Part shown: positions 48,624 through 57,338 of the stretch, in pieces
How the letters are laid out: each line of letters opens with the position of its first letter
Position numbering within the stretch: the first letter of the stretch is position 1
Source: Fen-1362 sp049516395
GTDB lineage: Bacteria > Planctomycetota > Phycisphaerae > Sedimentisphaerales > Anaerobacaceae
NCBI GenBank assembly: GCA_049516395.1
Contig: JBEKTD010000008.1
Coordinates: forward strand, 1 to 64,000
Reading direction: 5' to 3'
DNA: 64,000 bases
Notes under the pieces: generated by a model
Seen by the model: the letters and a program-made list of their open reading frames with translations, nothing else
Databases searched by the model: none
Told to the model about the DNA's origin: nothing
Made by a program: the position numbers and the translations under genes

Positions 48624-50440
48624 TGCGAGTTTGGTTGTTGCTGCTGTTGCTGCTGCGATTCCTGAATCAACTGTTCTTCAATCTGCGAAAATTGTTCAGC
48701 AAGCTTCGGCTGCTCGATTTTTATCCGGGCAAGGAGATTCTGACGCATTGTCAGCGGATACTCCTGGTCGCTAAAGAAATCGATAAACGCGTTATATTTC
48801 ATTATTTTAAGCTCCGGCAAACGAAGCCGTGCCTCATCGCCATATTGTTTCGTGTAAACATTATATACGTCTTCGGCCATCTTTTCGATGGCGTAGGAAG
48901 CATCGTCATCGCGCAGGGCATATCTGAAATACGACTCGCGAAGCATCGGCATAATCGTATCCATCGCCTTGGTAATTGTGATGGTCTTGAGGTCCTTGCG
49001 TATCTGCTGGATGATGTAAGATTCGACGGCCGGATCGTTAAATTCCGGACGAGGATACAATGCCCTGACATAATCATATATCTTCTGCGCCTTTTGCCTG
49101 TGACCCGCCTGGTAAAACATCGTCAAAGCATTAGTAAGCATATTGCGGTGCTGAATCATATGAGAGTCATCCGACGGGTCGTCCGATTTGGCGTATTTCC
49201 TGATTATTTCCACTATGGCCTTGTTGTAAGAATCGAACATCCTGAAATCGGCACGTAGAAATATATCTTTTGTCGGCCCCGTGGCAGCGACCTGCTCGGC
49301 GCCCTGTGGTGAGGCCGGATTTTCGTTCGTATCGTAGATAAAGATTTTTCCATACCGGAACAGGTTCTGCAAACTGCTTGAAACAATCCGGTCGGTATTG
49401 ATTTCGTCAATCGGGTACTCTCCCCTGCCCGTCTTAACAACATTTTTTTTGCCCGCTACGCGAAGCCCCTGAACCGTCCAGTAAATTGCGTGAACGTCCG
49501 GATGCCGCCAGTCAAGCGGATAGTGGTAATTGGGGTCATTGAAATCTGTCGGGCCGTATGTACGGTTTAATTCGAGCATAAGAACAGGGTCAAGTTTCCA
49601 GACGTTTCGAAGCTGCCATGCCTTTGCGAAAACATCGAAATCACGAAGTATTGCTGTGTCTCTGAATCGCTCGATTACCTTAAAAGCGGCTGGTGCGAAT
49701 CTGTTTGGATTTTGCCGAAGAGAAAGGTAATTGCCCACAAACCGCGAATCATCCTCGAAGTTCTTGTCGGCTGCCTTCAGAGCGGCGATAAACGGCGCAA
49801 TGTTCGCGTCGGCGGCAATCTGACTCCAGCCGGCAGGCGCTTTAGCAAGCGACTCAAACCACGCATTGTCAGCCGGCCCGAGCAGCGGTTCCATCGAAAG
49901 AGCAAGCTGTAACTTGTAGTATCTATTATCATCGTCGCTGTTGCTGCCTATCTTGTGCTGGAAGATTCTGCCAAGCTCACGATACAAGCTAATTGATTTA
50001 GGATTGAGGGGAATGCCCTTGTCGCGCAAAAGCTCATAGCCGTTTTTAACCCACTGCCATCGCTGATCCGGCTGTTCAGCCGGTATAGCCACGGAGATGT
50101 TGTAGGCCATATTCCACGCCTGAAACGCCCACACCTGCGCAAATCGCGGCTGAAGAACGGTAATCCATTCGGCAAGCTGTTTTGCGTCGAAATATTGGCC
50201 CTGCTCCTTGAGCTTATCGGCCCGCATCCACAGGATATCAACCACCAGCCCCCTGAACGCCCCCATCGCAACCGTCGCAAAGGCCAGCGAAGGCGGTGCA
50301 TTCTGCAGCGGCTCGTTGCTTATCAGCTTCATTTCAACCCGCTGCGAATTTATATAATCCAGACGCATACCCGCAACGGTCAGCAGGGCAACCATCAGCA
50401 CAACGCTTAAAACAATAATCAGTTTGTCACGTAAACGCAT
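48620..50440 (-). CDS. Membrane-anchored 606-residue protein of unknown function
   Basis: I do not recognise this protein. Residues 7-27 (LIIVLSVVLMVALLTVAGMR) form a signal anchor. The exported part is helix-rich with TPR-like spacing ('FDAKQLAEWITVLQPRFAQV', 'FYQAGHRQKAQKIYDYVRAL'). Landmarks include 'GAFRGLVVDILWMRADKLKE' and 'YHYPLDWRHPDVHAIYWTVQ'. The C-terminus is a Gln run (about eight Gln encoded by CAG/CAA repeats, 48640-48665) followed by PNSQ. It is placed between an ABC-2 permease and the helicase, 77 nt after the permease, and probably belongs to the transporter as a periplasmic or scaffold component. Planctomycetes seem to share such genes, but no function is known to me. Confidence 0.75.
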   Translation of the reverse strand: MRLRDKLIIVLSVVLMVALLTVAGMRLDYINSQRVEMKLISNEPLQNAPPSLAFATVAMGAFRGLVVDILWMRADKLKEQGQYFDAKQLAEWITVLQPRFAQVWAFQAWNMAYNISVAIPAEQPDQRWQWVKNGYELLRDKGIPLNPKSISLYRELGRIFQHKIGSNSDDDNRYYKLQLALSMEPLLGPADNAWFESLAKAPAGWSQIAADANIAPFIAALKAADKNFEDDSRFVGNYLSLRQNPNRFAPAAFKVIERFRDTAILRDFDVFAKAWQLRNVWKLDPVLMLELNRTYGPTDFNDPNYHYPLDWRHPDVHAIYWTVQGLRVAGKKNVVKTGRGEYPIDEINTDRIVSSSLQNLFRYGKIFIYDTNENPASPQGAEQVAATGPTKDIFLRADFRMFDSYNKAIVEIIRKYAKSDDPSDDSHMIQHRNMLTNALTMFYQAGHRQKAQKIYDYVRALYPRPEFNDPAVESYIIQQIRKDLKTITITKAMDTIMPMLRESYFRYALRDDDASYAIEKMAEDVYNVYTKQYGDEARLRLPELKIMKYNAFIDFFSDQEYPLTMRQNLLARIKIEQPKLAEQFSQIEEQLIQESQQQQQQQPNSQ

Positions 50441-50517
50441 AATCGTATTTGACTGAACAATCTACGGCAGACGCCCGGCGGATGTTTTCACACCTCCGAC
50501 ACAGGCCAATAATAACG

Positions 50518-51897
50518 TCACACGATAACTTTTGCAATTTCGCGGTAAGTAAAAATCAATAGCGACAAAATCACCAGCAGCAAAGCTCTGAGGCAAAGCG
50601 TCGAAAAGCCGATCCAGGCAAGCAAAGACCAGCTCAACAGCCGGGCGGGAACTAAAAATTGAGAAGAGTCAAACTTGTCGAAATGGGGCAAAAGCGAAAG
50701 TATCGGCTGAAGAAACCAGGTATATACCGGGCTGACATTGCCCCCGACGACATCAAAGGATTCACCGATAAATCCGCTCATATTGGCCATAGTAAATACG
50801 GCCACGCAAAGCAATATGGCAACGGGAAACGATAAAAATGACCCTGCAAAAACGGCAAGCGAGGCAAGAAAAACAAGTCGAACAAAAATTAACAGGACCG
50901 CCCTGGTAAAATTGGCGGTAAAGGTGTCGGCTTTGTAAAGCAGCTCAAGACCGTCCTCAAACGGAAAAATAACAGCCGTATTATTAAGAGGAACATTAAT
51001 AAACGCCACGGCAAAATAACCGTCGCCCGCAACCGCGTCGGCTGGAACTGAAAATTCACGGAACGTGCGTATAATATCTTTTCGTTCCAGTGAATATATC
51101 GGCGTATCAAAATTGGTCGCCAGGCGAAGCTGGCGAACGTCACCGACAACCCATTTACTGTATATAGAAAGGTCCGGAGGATTTACCGCGACGTCGTATT
51201 TGAATCTCACGAACAAGTTCTGGTTGGGGTCTTTGGGTTTAACGTTATTGAATTCCAGGAGCAGCTCTTCGCCCACCGCGGCGGCCCGCCTTCTAAGCCC
51301 GATACGCCGGCCAAGCTCACTCATATAGTTATGACGGGCAACCGGAGTTTCATCCACACCGGCAGGAACTTCACCATTCAGCTTAAGCTTATTATAGGCC
51401 TGTTCAAGCTCCTGCGATATATCCGGCTCTTCAGGTTTTACCGACGCCCTGGCGGTAAAAAATTCGTCCCGAATCTGGGCCATCTGGGCTTCGTCTGCGT
51501 GCAGAACCTTCGGCAATAAAACGGTAATGCCGTAAATGATAACGGAAAAAAGAACAAGCAAACCCGCGTCTAAAATAACAATTCCGAGCAATTTGCCGAG
51601 GACAAACTGAAACCGCCGAATTGGCTTTGTGAGAACGGTATAAACCTGCTTGTCTTTTACGTCGCTTGTGAGCGAATACGCGGTTGTGAAAATAGTAAGC
51701 ATCGCCAGCAAAAACGCCGTCAGTGACATACCATAGCTGACAAACGCCTGCATACGCCCCTTTACCGTGCCGTCACCGGTCATAGTCAATCCCATTACCG
51801 GCAGAAGCACAAGCAGCAGAACTATAAAGACCGCGGCTATTTTGAGACGCAGGGCCTGCTTTATCATATTGACAGCGACGGCCCAGATGCTACGCAT
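50518..51897 (-). CDS. ABC-2 type transporter permease
   Basis: A 459-residue permease with about six membrane spans. 'KIAAVFIVLLLVLLPVMGLT' is near the start, 'SYGMSLTAFLLAMLTIFTTA' is followed by the ABC-2 hallmark 'VKDKQVYTVLTKPIRRFQFV', then 'LLGIVILDAGLLVLFSVIIY'. A large exported domain of about 200 residues (150-350) interrupts the membrane part, and further spans end at 'ALLLVILSLLIFTYREIA'. The start overlaps the ATPase gene by 8 nt. ABC-2 permeases with the large loop commonly export polymers or help envelope assembly; the cargo is unknown. A related permease lies at 59584-60546. Confidence 0.88.
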   Translation of the reverse strand: MRSIWAVAVNMIKQALRLKIAAVFIVLLLVLLPVMGLTMTGDGTVKGRMQAFVSYGMSLTAFLLAMLTIFTTAYSLTSDVKDKQVYTVLTKPIRRFQFVLGKLLGIVILDAGLLVLFSVIIYGITVLLPKVLHADEAQMAQIRDEFFTARASVKPEEPDISQELEQAYNKLKLNGEVPAGVDETPVARHNYMSELGRRIGLRRRAAAVGEELLLEFNNVKPKDPNQNLFVRFKYDVAVNPPDLSIYSKWVVGDVRQLRLATNFDTPIYSLERKDIIRTFREFSVPADAVAGDGYFAVAFINVPLNNTAVIFPFEDGLELLYKADTFTANFTRAVLLIFVRLVFLASLAVFAGSFLSFPVAILLCVAVFTMANMSGFIGESFDVVGGNVSPVYTWFLQPILSLLPHFDKFDSSQFLVPARLLSWSLLAWIGFSTLCLRALLLVILSLLIFTYREIAKVIV

Positions 51898-53101
51898 TGG
51901 CGGAATCTCCGGGATGAGCGTTCTTTGTGTCCGCGCCTGACCGGCCCGTTAATTCGTCGAGGACGCTCTTATTCGGCTGGTCGGATTGCGCCGGCGCGGG
52001 TTTGGTTTGTGTCGGCTGGGTAACAACCGGTTTTGAATCGGCCTGTTCGGTCAACTCTTTGAGCAGATTTTCATCAGCCGGCGACAACGGTGCCGGTTGA
52101 GATTTGACCTGTTGCGTATCAGGAACAGCCAGTCGTTCGTCAGAAGCAGAAACAAGCTGGTTAAGTAACGCTTCCCGGTTCACACGGTCATTAGTCCCTG
52201 CGGAAAGAAAATTGCTAATCTGCGTCTTGCTTTCCGCGCCGCTTGTCGGGACGGCCTGCTGTTGCGCCTTGGCCACGATATTGATAAAGAACGTTTCGAG
52301 CTTGTCTATCGGCGAGCCGATGGTGTATTCCGCGTGCTCTTCGGCAAGTGTTTGTTTTATTTTCTCAATCGCCGCCGGACTTAGATGCCCGGTCAGGATT
52401 TCGGTCTTATCGGAGTGCCGCAGCAGTTCGCGGACGTCGCCTTCCGCCTGAATCCTGCCGCCATAAAGAATCGCGATTCTGCTACATACGTCCTCGACGT
52501 CGGCAAGAAGATGACTACAAAGCAGAATCGTCTTGCCGCGTTTGGCGAGTTCGATAATAAGGTCTTTGATTTGTCTTGTGCCGATGGGGTCAAGGCCCGT
52601 GGTTGGTTCATCGAGAATAAGCAGTTCAGGGTCATTTATAAGGGCCTGGGCAAGGCCGATTCTTCTTGCCATACCCTTTGAAAATGTCCCGATGGTCCTG
52701 TTGGCGACGGCCTTCAGGCCTACCATATCCAGCAGCGCCTCGATTCGCATCTTGCGGACTTTCGCGGGCAATTTGAACAACTGGCCGTAAAAATCGAGCG
52801 TTTCGCGGGCCGTCAGGTATTTATAAAGATACGATTCTTCAGGTAGAAATCCGATTCTGCGACTGATCTGCGGGTCGGTGGCGTCGCCCCCGAGAACGAT
52901 TGCCTTTCCTTTTGTTGGGTGAAGCAATCCGAGGAGCATTTTGAGCGTGGTTGTTTTGCCTGAGCCGTTAGGGCCGAGAAAACCATAAACCTCATTGGGG
53001 CGAACCTTCAGATTAAGGTCGTCAACGGCTATAACCCTGTTGCGGCCCCACCAGTCGGAAAAAATCTTTGTAAGAGAAAATGTTTCAATCGCATATTCCA
53101 T
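51890..53101 (-). CDS. ABC transporter ATP-binding protein with long Gln/Pro/Thr-rich tail
   Basis: A 403-residue ATPase. Walker A 'GFLGPNGSGKTTTLKMLLGL' is near residue 40, the Q-loop region 'RRIGFLPEESYLYKYLTARE' follows, the signature is 'FSKGMARRIGLAQALINDPE', Walker B 'LLILDEPTTGLDP', and the switch His is in 'ILLCSHLLADVED'. The ABC domain ends by about residue 235. About 165 residues follow, with a DUF4162-like piece ('SDKTEILTGHLSPAAIEKIK') and then a low-complexity stretch rich in Gln, Pro, Ser and Thr. The tail is unusual for such ATPases. The partner permease overlaps its end. Confidence 0.92.
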   Translation of the reverse strand: MEYAIETFSLTKIFSDWWGRNRVIAVDDLNLKVRPNEVYGFLGPNGSGKTTTLKMLLGLLHPTKGKAIVLGGDATDPQISRRIGFLPEESYLYKYLTARETLDFYGQLFKLPAKVRKMRIEALLDMVGLKAVANRTIGTFSKGMARRIGLAQALINDPELLILDEPTTGLDPIGTRQIKDLIIELAKRGKTILLCSHLLADVEDVCSRIAILYGGRIQAEGDVRELLRHSDKTEILTGHLSPAAIEKIKQTLAEEHAEYTIGSPIDKLETFFINIVAKAQQQAVPTSGAESKTQISNFLSAGTNDRVNREALLNQLVSASDERLAVPDTQQVKSQPAPLSPADENLLKELTEQADSKPVVTQPTQTKPAPAQSDQPNKSVLDELTGRSGADTKNAHPGDSANA

Positions 53102-53139
53102 AATTTCAGTTAATCCCGTCAGGCCTGTATATAGGTATT

Positions 53140-55074
53140 CTACGCAACCTCACTCGTATGGTGCTGAAGTTCTTCACCGTGACGAACTAAGCGGGCGCTA
53201 TTGAAGACAACGACAAGCGAACTGGCAAAATGCAGGAACGCCGCTGTTGTCGGCAGAATCAAAAACGATAGTGATATGCCCACGATGATGAAGCTGACGC
53301 CAAAGGCAAGGTTTGAGTTGATAACAAAACGCGTTCTGCGTGAAAGCTGTACCAGTGCGGGCAATCGTTTAAGGTCGTCGCTCAACAACGCGATTGAGGC
53401 GGAGTTGATTGCGACGTCGGAACCAGCCGCTCCCATGGCTATGCCGAGGTCGCCCGCGGCAAGCGCGGGGGCATCGTTTATGCCGTCGCCCACGACAACG
53501 ACGGTATGCCCGTCTTTTTTGATTTTTTCCACGATAGATAGTTTATCCTGGGGCAGGCAATGCGCCTTGTAATCGGTGCAGCCGAGTTCCGCTGCGACCC
53601 GCCCTGCGACTTCGTCCCTGTCGCCCGTCAGCATAGTTATGCGTTTGATGCCAAGTGCGAAAAGGTCTGCTATAGCTTCTTTTGCCTCGGGCCTGGTTTT
53701 ATCCTGAAGGCCTATCCACCCGATGCAATTATGGTCCAAAGCAACAAAAAGTGTGCTGAAACCCTGCTCCTCATGCATAGACGGCAGAGCAACATTTGAC
53801 ATATTAACCTGGTTTTCCCTGAGGAAAGAATCCCTTCCGACGATTACCTTACTGCCAGCAACTTTGGCGGAAACGCCTTTTCCCGGGGTTTCCTGGAAAT
53901 TATCCACTTCGGGCAAAACGAGATTTGCCTGTTTGGCGACCTCAAGCAAAGCCCTTGCCGCGGGATGCTTGCTCATTTTTTCAGCGGAGGAGGCCAGTGA
54001 AAGCAGTGTTGACGGCTCAACCCCATTTGCAGGAGTGAGCTTCGTTACATATAATCGGCCGGTCGTTACTGTTCCCGTTTTGTCGAAGACCATCGCGGTG
54101 ATTTTGCCCGCGGTCTCGAGGTCGGCAACGTTCTTGACAAGTATGCCTAAGCGGGCGGCAGCAGATATCGCCGCAACCATCGCGCTGGGCGTCGCCAGAA
54201 TCAATGAACAGGGACAGGATATTACAAGAATGGTAATGGCATAGTTGATATTGCCCGTGAAGAACAGGACGATACCCGCAATCATAAGAACGGTCGGCGT
54301 GTACCATTTAACATAGCGGTCGATAATCCGCATAATCGGTATCTTGGTATGCTCGGCCTGCAAAATCAATGACTGGACCTTGCCTAAGGTGGTATCTTTG
54401 CCCGCCTTGGTAACGGTAATATCGAGAGCGCCCGTAAGATTGCTTGTGCCCGCGAAAACCTGCATACCGGGGACTTTGTCAGCGGGCAGCGATTCGCCGG
54501 TGATTGTGGCCTCATTGACCGAGCTTAAACCTTTTACGACGTCGCCATCGACCGGAATATTATCACCGGGCCTTACCCGAACAATATCGCCCGGCTTAAT
54601 CTGGCTGACCATAACTTCGGTTTCGGAGCCGTCGGAGTACAATAGGTTTGCTTTTTGAGGAGTGAGTTTAATGAGCGATTCAATCGATGCCCTTGCGCCA
54701 AGGGCTGTCCGGCTCTCGACCAGTTCGCTAAGTAACATAAAGAACGCAACTACACAGGCGGCAGGATATTGCCGGGTGGCAATGGCGGCAAGTATCGCAA
54801 GGGCCACAAGCTCATCCATATGGGCTTCTTTGCGCACTAAACTTTTTATTGCGTGCCAGATGATAGGGGAGCCAAGCAGGATTGCACCCGCGAACGCGAG
54901 AATCTCGGTCTGGAAGGCATCCGGGCCGTAAACAAACCATTTGCTTACATAGTGGCTTAGCAGCAGCGTCCCCCCTGCCAGCGTCCCCAGCAGCGCCAAA
55001 CTGACGCGAACCTGTTTGCCGTGCGTGTGCTCGACTGCTATATCGTCCTTAAAATGCAGATGTTCGTGGGCCAT
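53140..55074 (-). CDS. P1B-type heavy-metal-transporting ATPase with His-rich N-terminus
   Basis: A 644-residue P1B ATPase. Catalytic Asp lies in 'VFDKTGTVTTG' near residue 332, actuator 'TITGESLPADK', and the hinge is 'VVGDGINDAPALAAGDLG'. The ion path has CPC in 'VISCPCSLILATPSA' near 288. There is no HMA domain; instead the first 20 residues hold four histidines (AHEHLHF, EHTHGK). The last spans read 'NSNLAFGVSFIIVGISLS' and 'FASSLVVVFNSARLVRH', matching neither the Cu (YN, MxxSS) nor the Zn (Lys, DxG) signatures cleanly, so the metal is uncertain (Cu, Zn or Cd). It sits between SPFH and ABC transporter genes on the same strand. Confidence 0.9.
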   Translation of the reverse strand: MAHEHLHFKDDIAVEHTHGKQVRVSLALLGTLAGGTLLLSHYVSKWFVYGPDAFQTEILAFAGAILLGSPIIWHAIKSLVRKEAHMDELVALAILAAIATRQYPAACVVAFFMLLSELVESRTALGARASIESLIKLTPQKANLLYSDGSETEVMVSQIKPGDIVRVRPGDNIPVDGDVVKGLSSVNEATITGESLPADKVPGMQVFAGTSNLTGALDITVTKAGKDTTLGKVQSLILQAEHTKIPIMRIIDRYVKWYTPTVLMIAGIVLFFTGNINYAITILVISCPCSLILATPSAMVAAISAAARLGILVKNVADLETAGKITAMVFDKTGTVTTGRLYVTKLTPANGVEPSTLLSLASSAEKMSKHPAARALLEVAKQANLVLPEVDNFQETPGKGVSAKVAGSKVIVGRDSFLRENQVNMSNVALPSMHEEQGFSTLFVALDHNCIGWIGLQDKTRPEAKEAIADLFALGIKRITMLTGDRDEVAGRVAAELGCTDYKAHCLPQDKLSIVEKIKKDGHTVVVVGDGINDAPALAAGDLGIAMGAAGSDVAINSASIALLSDDLKRLPALVQLSRRTRFVINSNLAFGVSFIIVGISLSFLILPTTAAFLHFASSLVVVFNSARLVRHGEELQHHTSEVA

Positions 55075-55103
55075 TATCTATCTCTCAGGATTCCTCACTA
55101 AGT

Positions 55104-56411
55104 TTATTTTCCGGGTTCGGATTTTGGCTTTATCCCAGGGTCCCTGTTGATGAGAACCCTGACGTCGGTTGCTCTGCCGTGCTGCGCGGGCTGAATTACC
55201 GTCTTCTCATCGGCGTCGCGGAGAACCTGCTCGATCGCGTCCTGATAGACCCTCTGGATGACAAGCTTGGGATACTTTCGATATTCCGGAAGTATTCTTT
55301 GCAGGTACTCGGCGCTCGCCCTGGCGTCCTCGACAACCTTTGTCCGATAGCCGCGTGAATCGGCTATTTGCTCCTGTGCCCTGCCGGCAACCTGTTCCCA
55401 CAACTGCTCCTGTTTTTTGCTGTCGGAGGAACTATCCCGCAGAGAGGCAAGCAACTCGCCGGCAATCGGGCCGCCGGTCTCATTGAGAATCTTTTCCGCG
55501 TTGAGTTTTGCTTCGCTGATTGCCTTTTGCTTATTCTGGGTGGCGGTTAAAGACGCCTGGAATGCAGCCCCTACCTGCCTGGGCCAGGTTATATCGCGGA
55601 TTTGAACCGAGACAACTTTAATGCCGCTGTCTAATGCGTTGAGCTTGTTTTGAATACGCTCTTTGACCCGCTCTGTAACCGAGGCCACCTTTTCAAACAT
55701 CGCCTCTTCGATTGTGTAATTTACCATTGTCGCGACAACCGCATCGGAGAAAATATTTTCCAGCATCGGATTTATATTTTGCTCAATGATGTCCGAATAA
55801 TTCTGTCCGGCGGAAAGATGGTCGTCCTGCACGTAGCAGTGCTTGTAGAATCTTTCCGCGTCGGTAATCTGGTAGGTCAAAACCCACTTGCAGTGAAGGA
55901 TATTATAATCGCTGCCTTCGGCGACGGCTGCGGTCTCTTCCTGTTTCTCGCCCCTCACTAAGCAATAGCCGTCGGTAATGGGATTAAGCGTCGGCGACAC
56001 GTATGATTTTTGGTTGGTCGCGTTATCCATTTCTTCGCCTGGCTTTTGATAATACCAGAACGAATTGATTGCCAGGTTGACCTTTTTCTCGACGGGAACT
56101 CGAACGATTTCGTGAATCGGATAGGGCAAAAGCAATTTCAATCCCGGCCCAAGCAGCCGTGCCTCGCCGACTCCGCTGATTTTACCGAACCGCAGAACTA
56201 TCGCACGTTCGCCAGGCCCTACCGTCCGGATACCGGAAAACAAAAACAATATCACCAGTATGACCATTATGACCTTGAGGACGGCAAAGCTGACCTTCAA
56301 TGCCCCCGACAGGTAATCATAGCCGGGGTCCGCCTGCCGCACCTGGCCCGCGTCATCCGGCGTCGCGTGATTATGTTCGTGCTCGTGATGGTGTCCGTGT
56401 TCTTCCGTCAT
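55104..56411 (-). CDS. hflK: HflK-like SPFH protein with His-rich N-terminus
   Basis: A 435-residue SPFH/prohibitin-domain protein. The first 15 residues are EEHGHHHEHEHNH-like, a likely metal-binding tail. One membrane span lies at about residues 42-62 (VIMVILVILFLFSGIRTVGP). The SPFH domain then begins 'ERAIVLRFGKISGVGEARLL', followed by coiled-coil segments rich in Glu/Ala/Gln ('ERVKERIQNKLNALDSGIKV', 'QNKQKAISEAKLNAEKIL'). HflK with HflC forms a large membrane cage that restrains FtsH protease. Start ATG 56411 replaces an in-frame TTG at 56420. The P-type ATPase gene follows after 29 nt. Confidence 0.87.
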   Translation of the reverse strand: MTEEHGHHHEHEHNHATPDDAGQVRQADPGYDYLSGALKVSFAVLKVIMVILVILFLFSGIRTVGPGERAIVLRFGKISGVGEARLLGPGLKLLLPYPIHEIVRVPVEKKVNLAINSFWYYQKPGEEMDNATNQKSYVSPTLNPITDGYCLVRGEKQEETAAVAEGSDYNILHCKWVLTYQITDAERFYKHCYVQDDHLSAGQNYSDIIEQNINPMLENIFSDAVVATMVNYTIEEAMFEKVASVTERVKERIQNKLNALDSGIKVVSVQIRDITWPRQVGAAFQASLTATQNKQKAISEAKLNAEKILNETGGPIAGELLASLRDSSSDSKKQEQLWEQVAGRAQEQIADSRGYRTKVVEDARASAEYLQRILPEYRKYPKLVIQRVYQDAIEQVLRDADEKTVIQPAQHGRATDVRVLINRDPGIKPKSEPGK

Positions 56412-56444
56412 ATCTTTCAAATCCGCCTATGAAACAAACAGCAA

Positions 56445-57338
56445 TTATTCTTTCGGTTTCAGGTCCGGCATCTGCCTGAGCAGTTTGAACGGCTCGGTAT
56501 CCGCGCTGATAACAACCGTCGCTCTTTGTTCGAGTATCTTTTTGAGCGCGTCAATATCGCGCAGGAACATAGCAAGCTGCGGGTCCTGTTCAAGCAGCTT
56601 ATAATACTGGGCGGCCTCGGCGTCGCCCTGTGCGCGAATGGCCTTGGCCCTGGCCTCCGCGGCCGCGAGCAGTTCGGTCTGCATCGAAAGGGCATCTGTA
56701 ACGATTTTCTTGGATGCGGCGTTGCCTTCGGCGATTGTCGCCTCGGTCCTGCGATTCCGCTCGGCTCTCATCCGCTCAAACACATCCTTGCTTACGTCTT
56801 CGCTGATTTTAAGCTGCCTTATGCCGATCGCCTTGATTTCAATTCCATAGTCGCTTCGCACGGCCTTCTGAATCTCAGCCAGCATCTCTTTTTCGATTTC
56901 ATCGAGCTTTATTTTTGTAGGATCGCTGTTGACAAATTCGGAGAAGTCATGCCTGCCTATAACCTTGTTCTGAGTATCGCTTATCTGGGTAAGCAGCTTG
57001 TTCTCGGCTTCCGAAACAGTCCCTACTGCGTTAAAAAACGCAAGCGGCTCGGCGACGCGCCAGACGATAAACGTGTTGACGATAATCGGCACCGCCCCTT
57101 TTGTGGGCGTCTCGCCTATCTCGGCCACAAGACCCCTCGACCGCGAATCGAACTTCTGAACCATTTCGATTGGCGGGGGCCACTTGAAATACAAACCCGG
57201 TTCGGTTATCTGCCGCGTGGCCTTGCCGAAGGTCATCACCAGTGCCGATTCGGTCTCTCGCACCTGGAACATCGTGAACACAAGAGCCAAAATGACAAAA
57301 AGCAGAACGATAAAGATGGTTATTGTTATATTTTTCAT
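56445..57338 (-). CDS. hflC: HflC-like SPFH protein
   Basis: A 297-residue SPFH protein with a single N-terminal anchor (TITIFIVLLFVILALVFTMF) and the HflC-type start 'VRETESALVMTFGKATRQIT'. 'EPGLYFKWPPPIEMVQKFDS' and 'DFSEFVNSDP' belong to the SPFH head. The C-terminal coiled coil ('RMRAERNRRTEATIAEGNAA', 'AEARAKAIRAQGDAEAAQYY') is standard for HflC. It pairs with the HflK-like gene 33 nt downstream, and its start overlaps the large SPFH gene by ATGA (57335-57338). A membrane-protein quality-control role is family knowledge; no ftsH is in the window. Confidence 0.9.
   Translation of the reverse strand: MKNITITIFIVLLFVILALVFTMFQVRETESALVMTFGKATRQITEPGLYFKWPPPIEMVQKFDSRSRGLVAEIGETPTKGAVPIIVNTFIVWRVAEPLAFFNAVGTVSEAENKLLTQISDTQNKVIGRHDFSEFVNSDPTKIKLDEIEKEMLAEIQKAVRSDYGIEIKAIGIRQLKISEDVSKDVFERMRAERNRRTEATIAEGNAASKKIVTDALSMQTELLAAAEARAKAIRAQGDAEAAQYYKLLEQDPQLAMFLRDIDALKKILEQRATVVISADTEPFKLLRQMPDLKPKE

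Noticed and set aside
48636..48668. CAG/CAA-type tract as a CRISPR or structural repeat
   Set aside because: It is a short trinucleotide tract coding for the Gln-rich C-terminus of the 606-residue protein; no spacer-repeat pattern exists.
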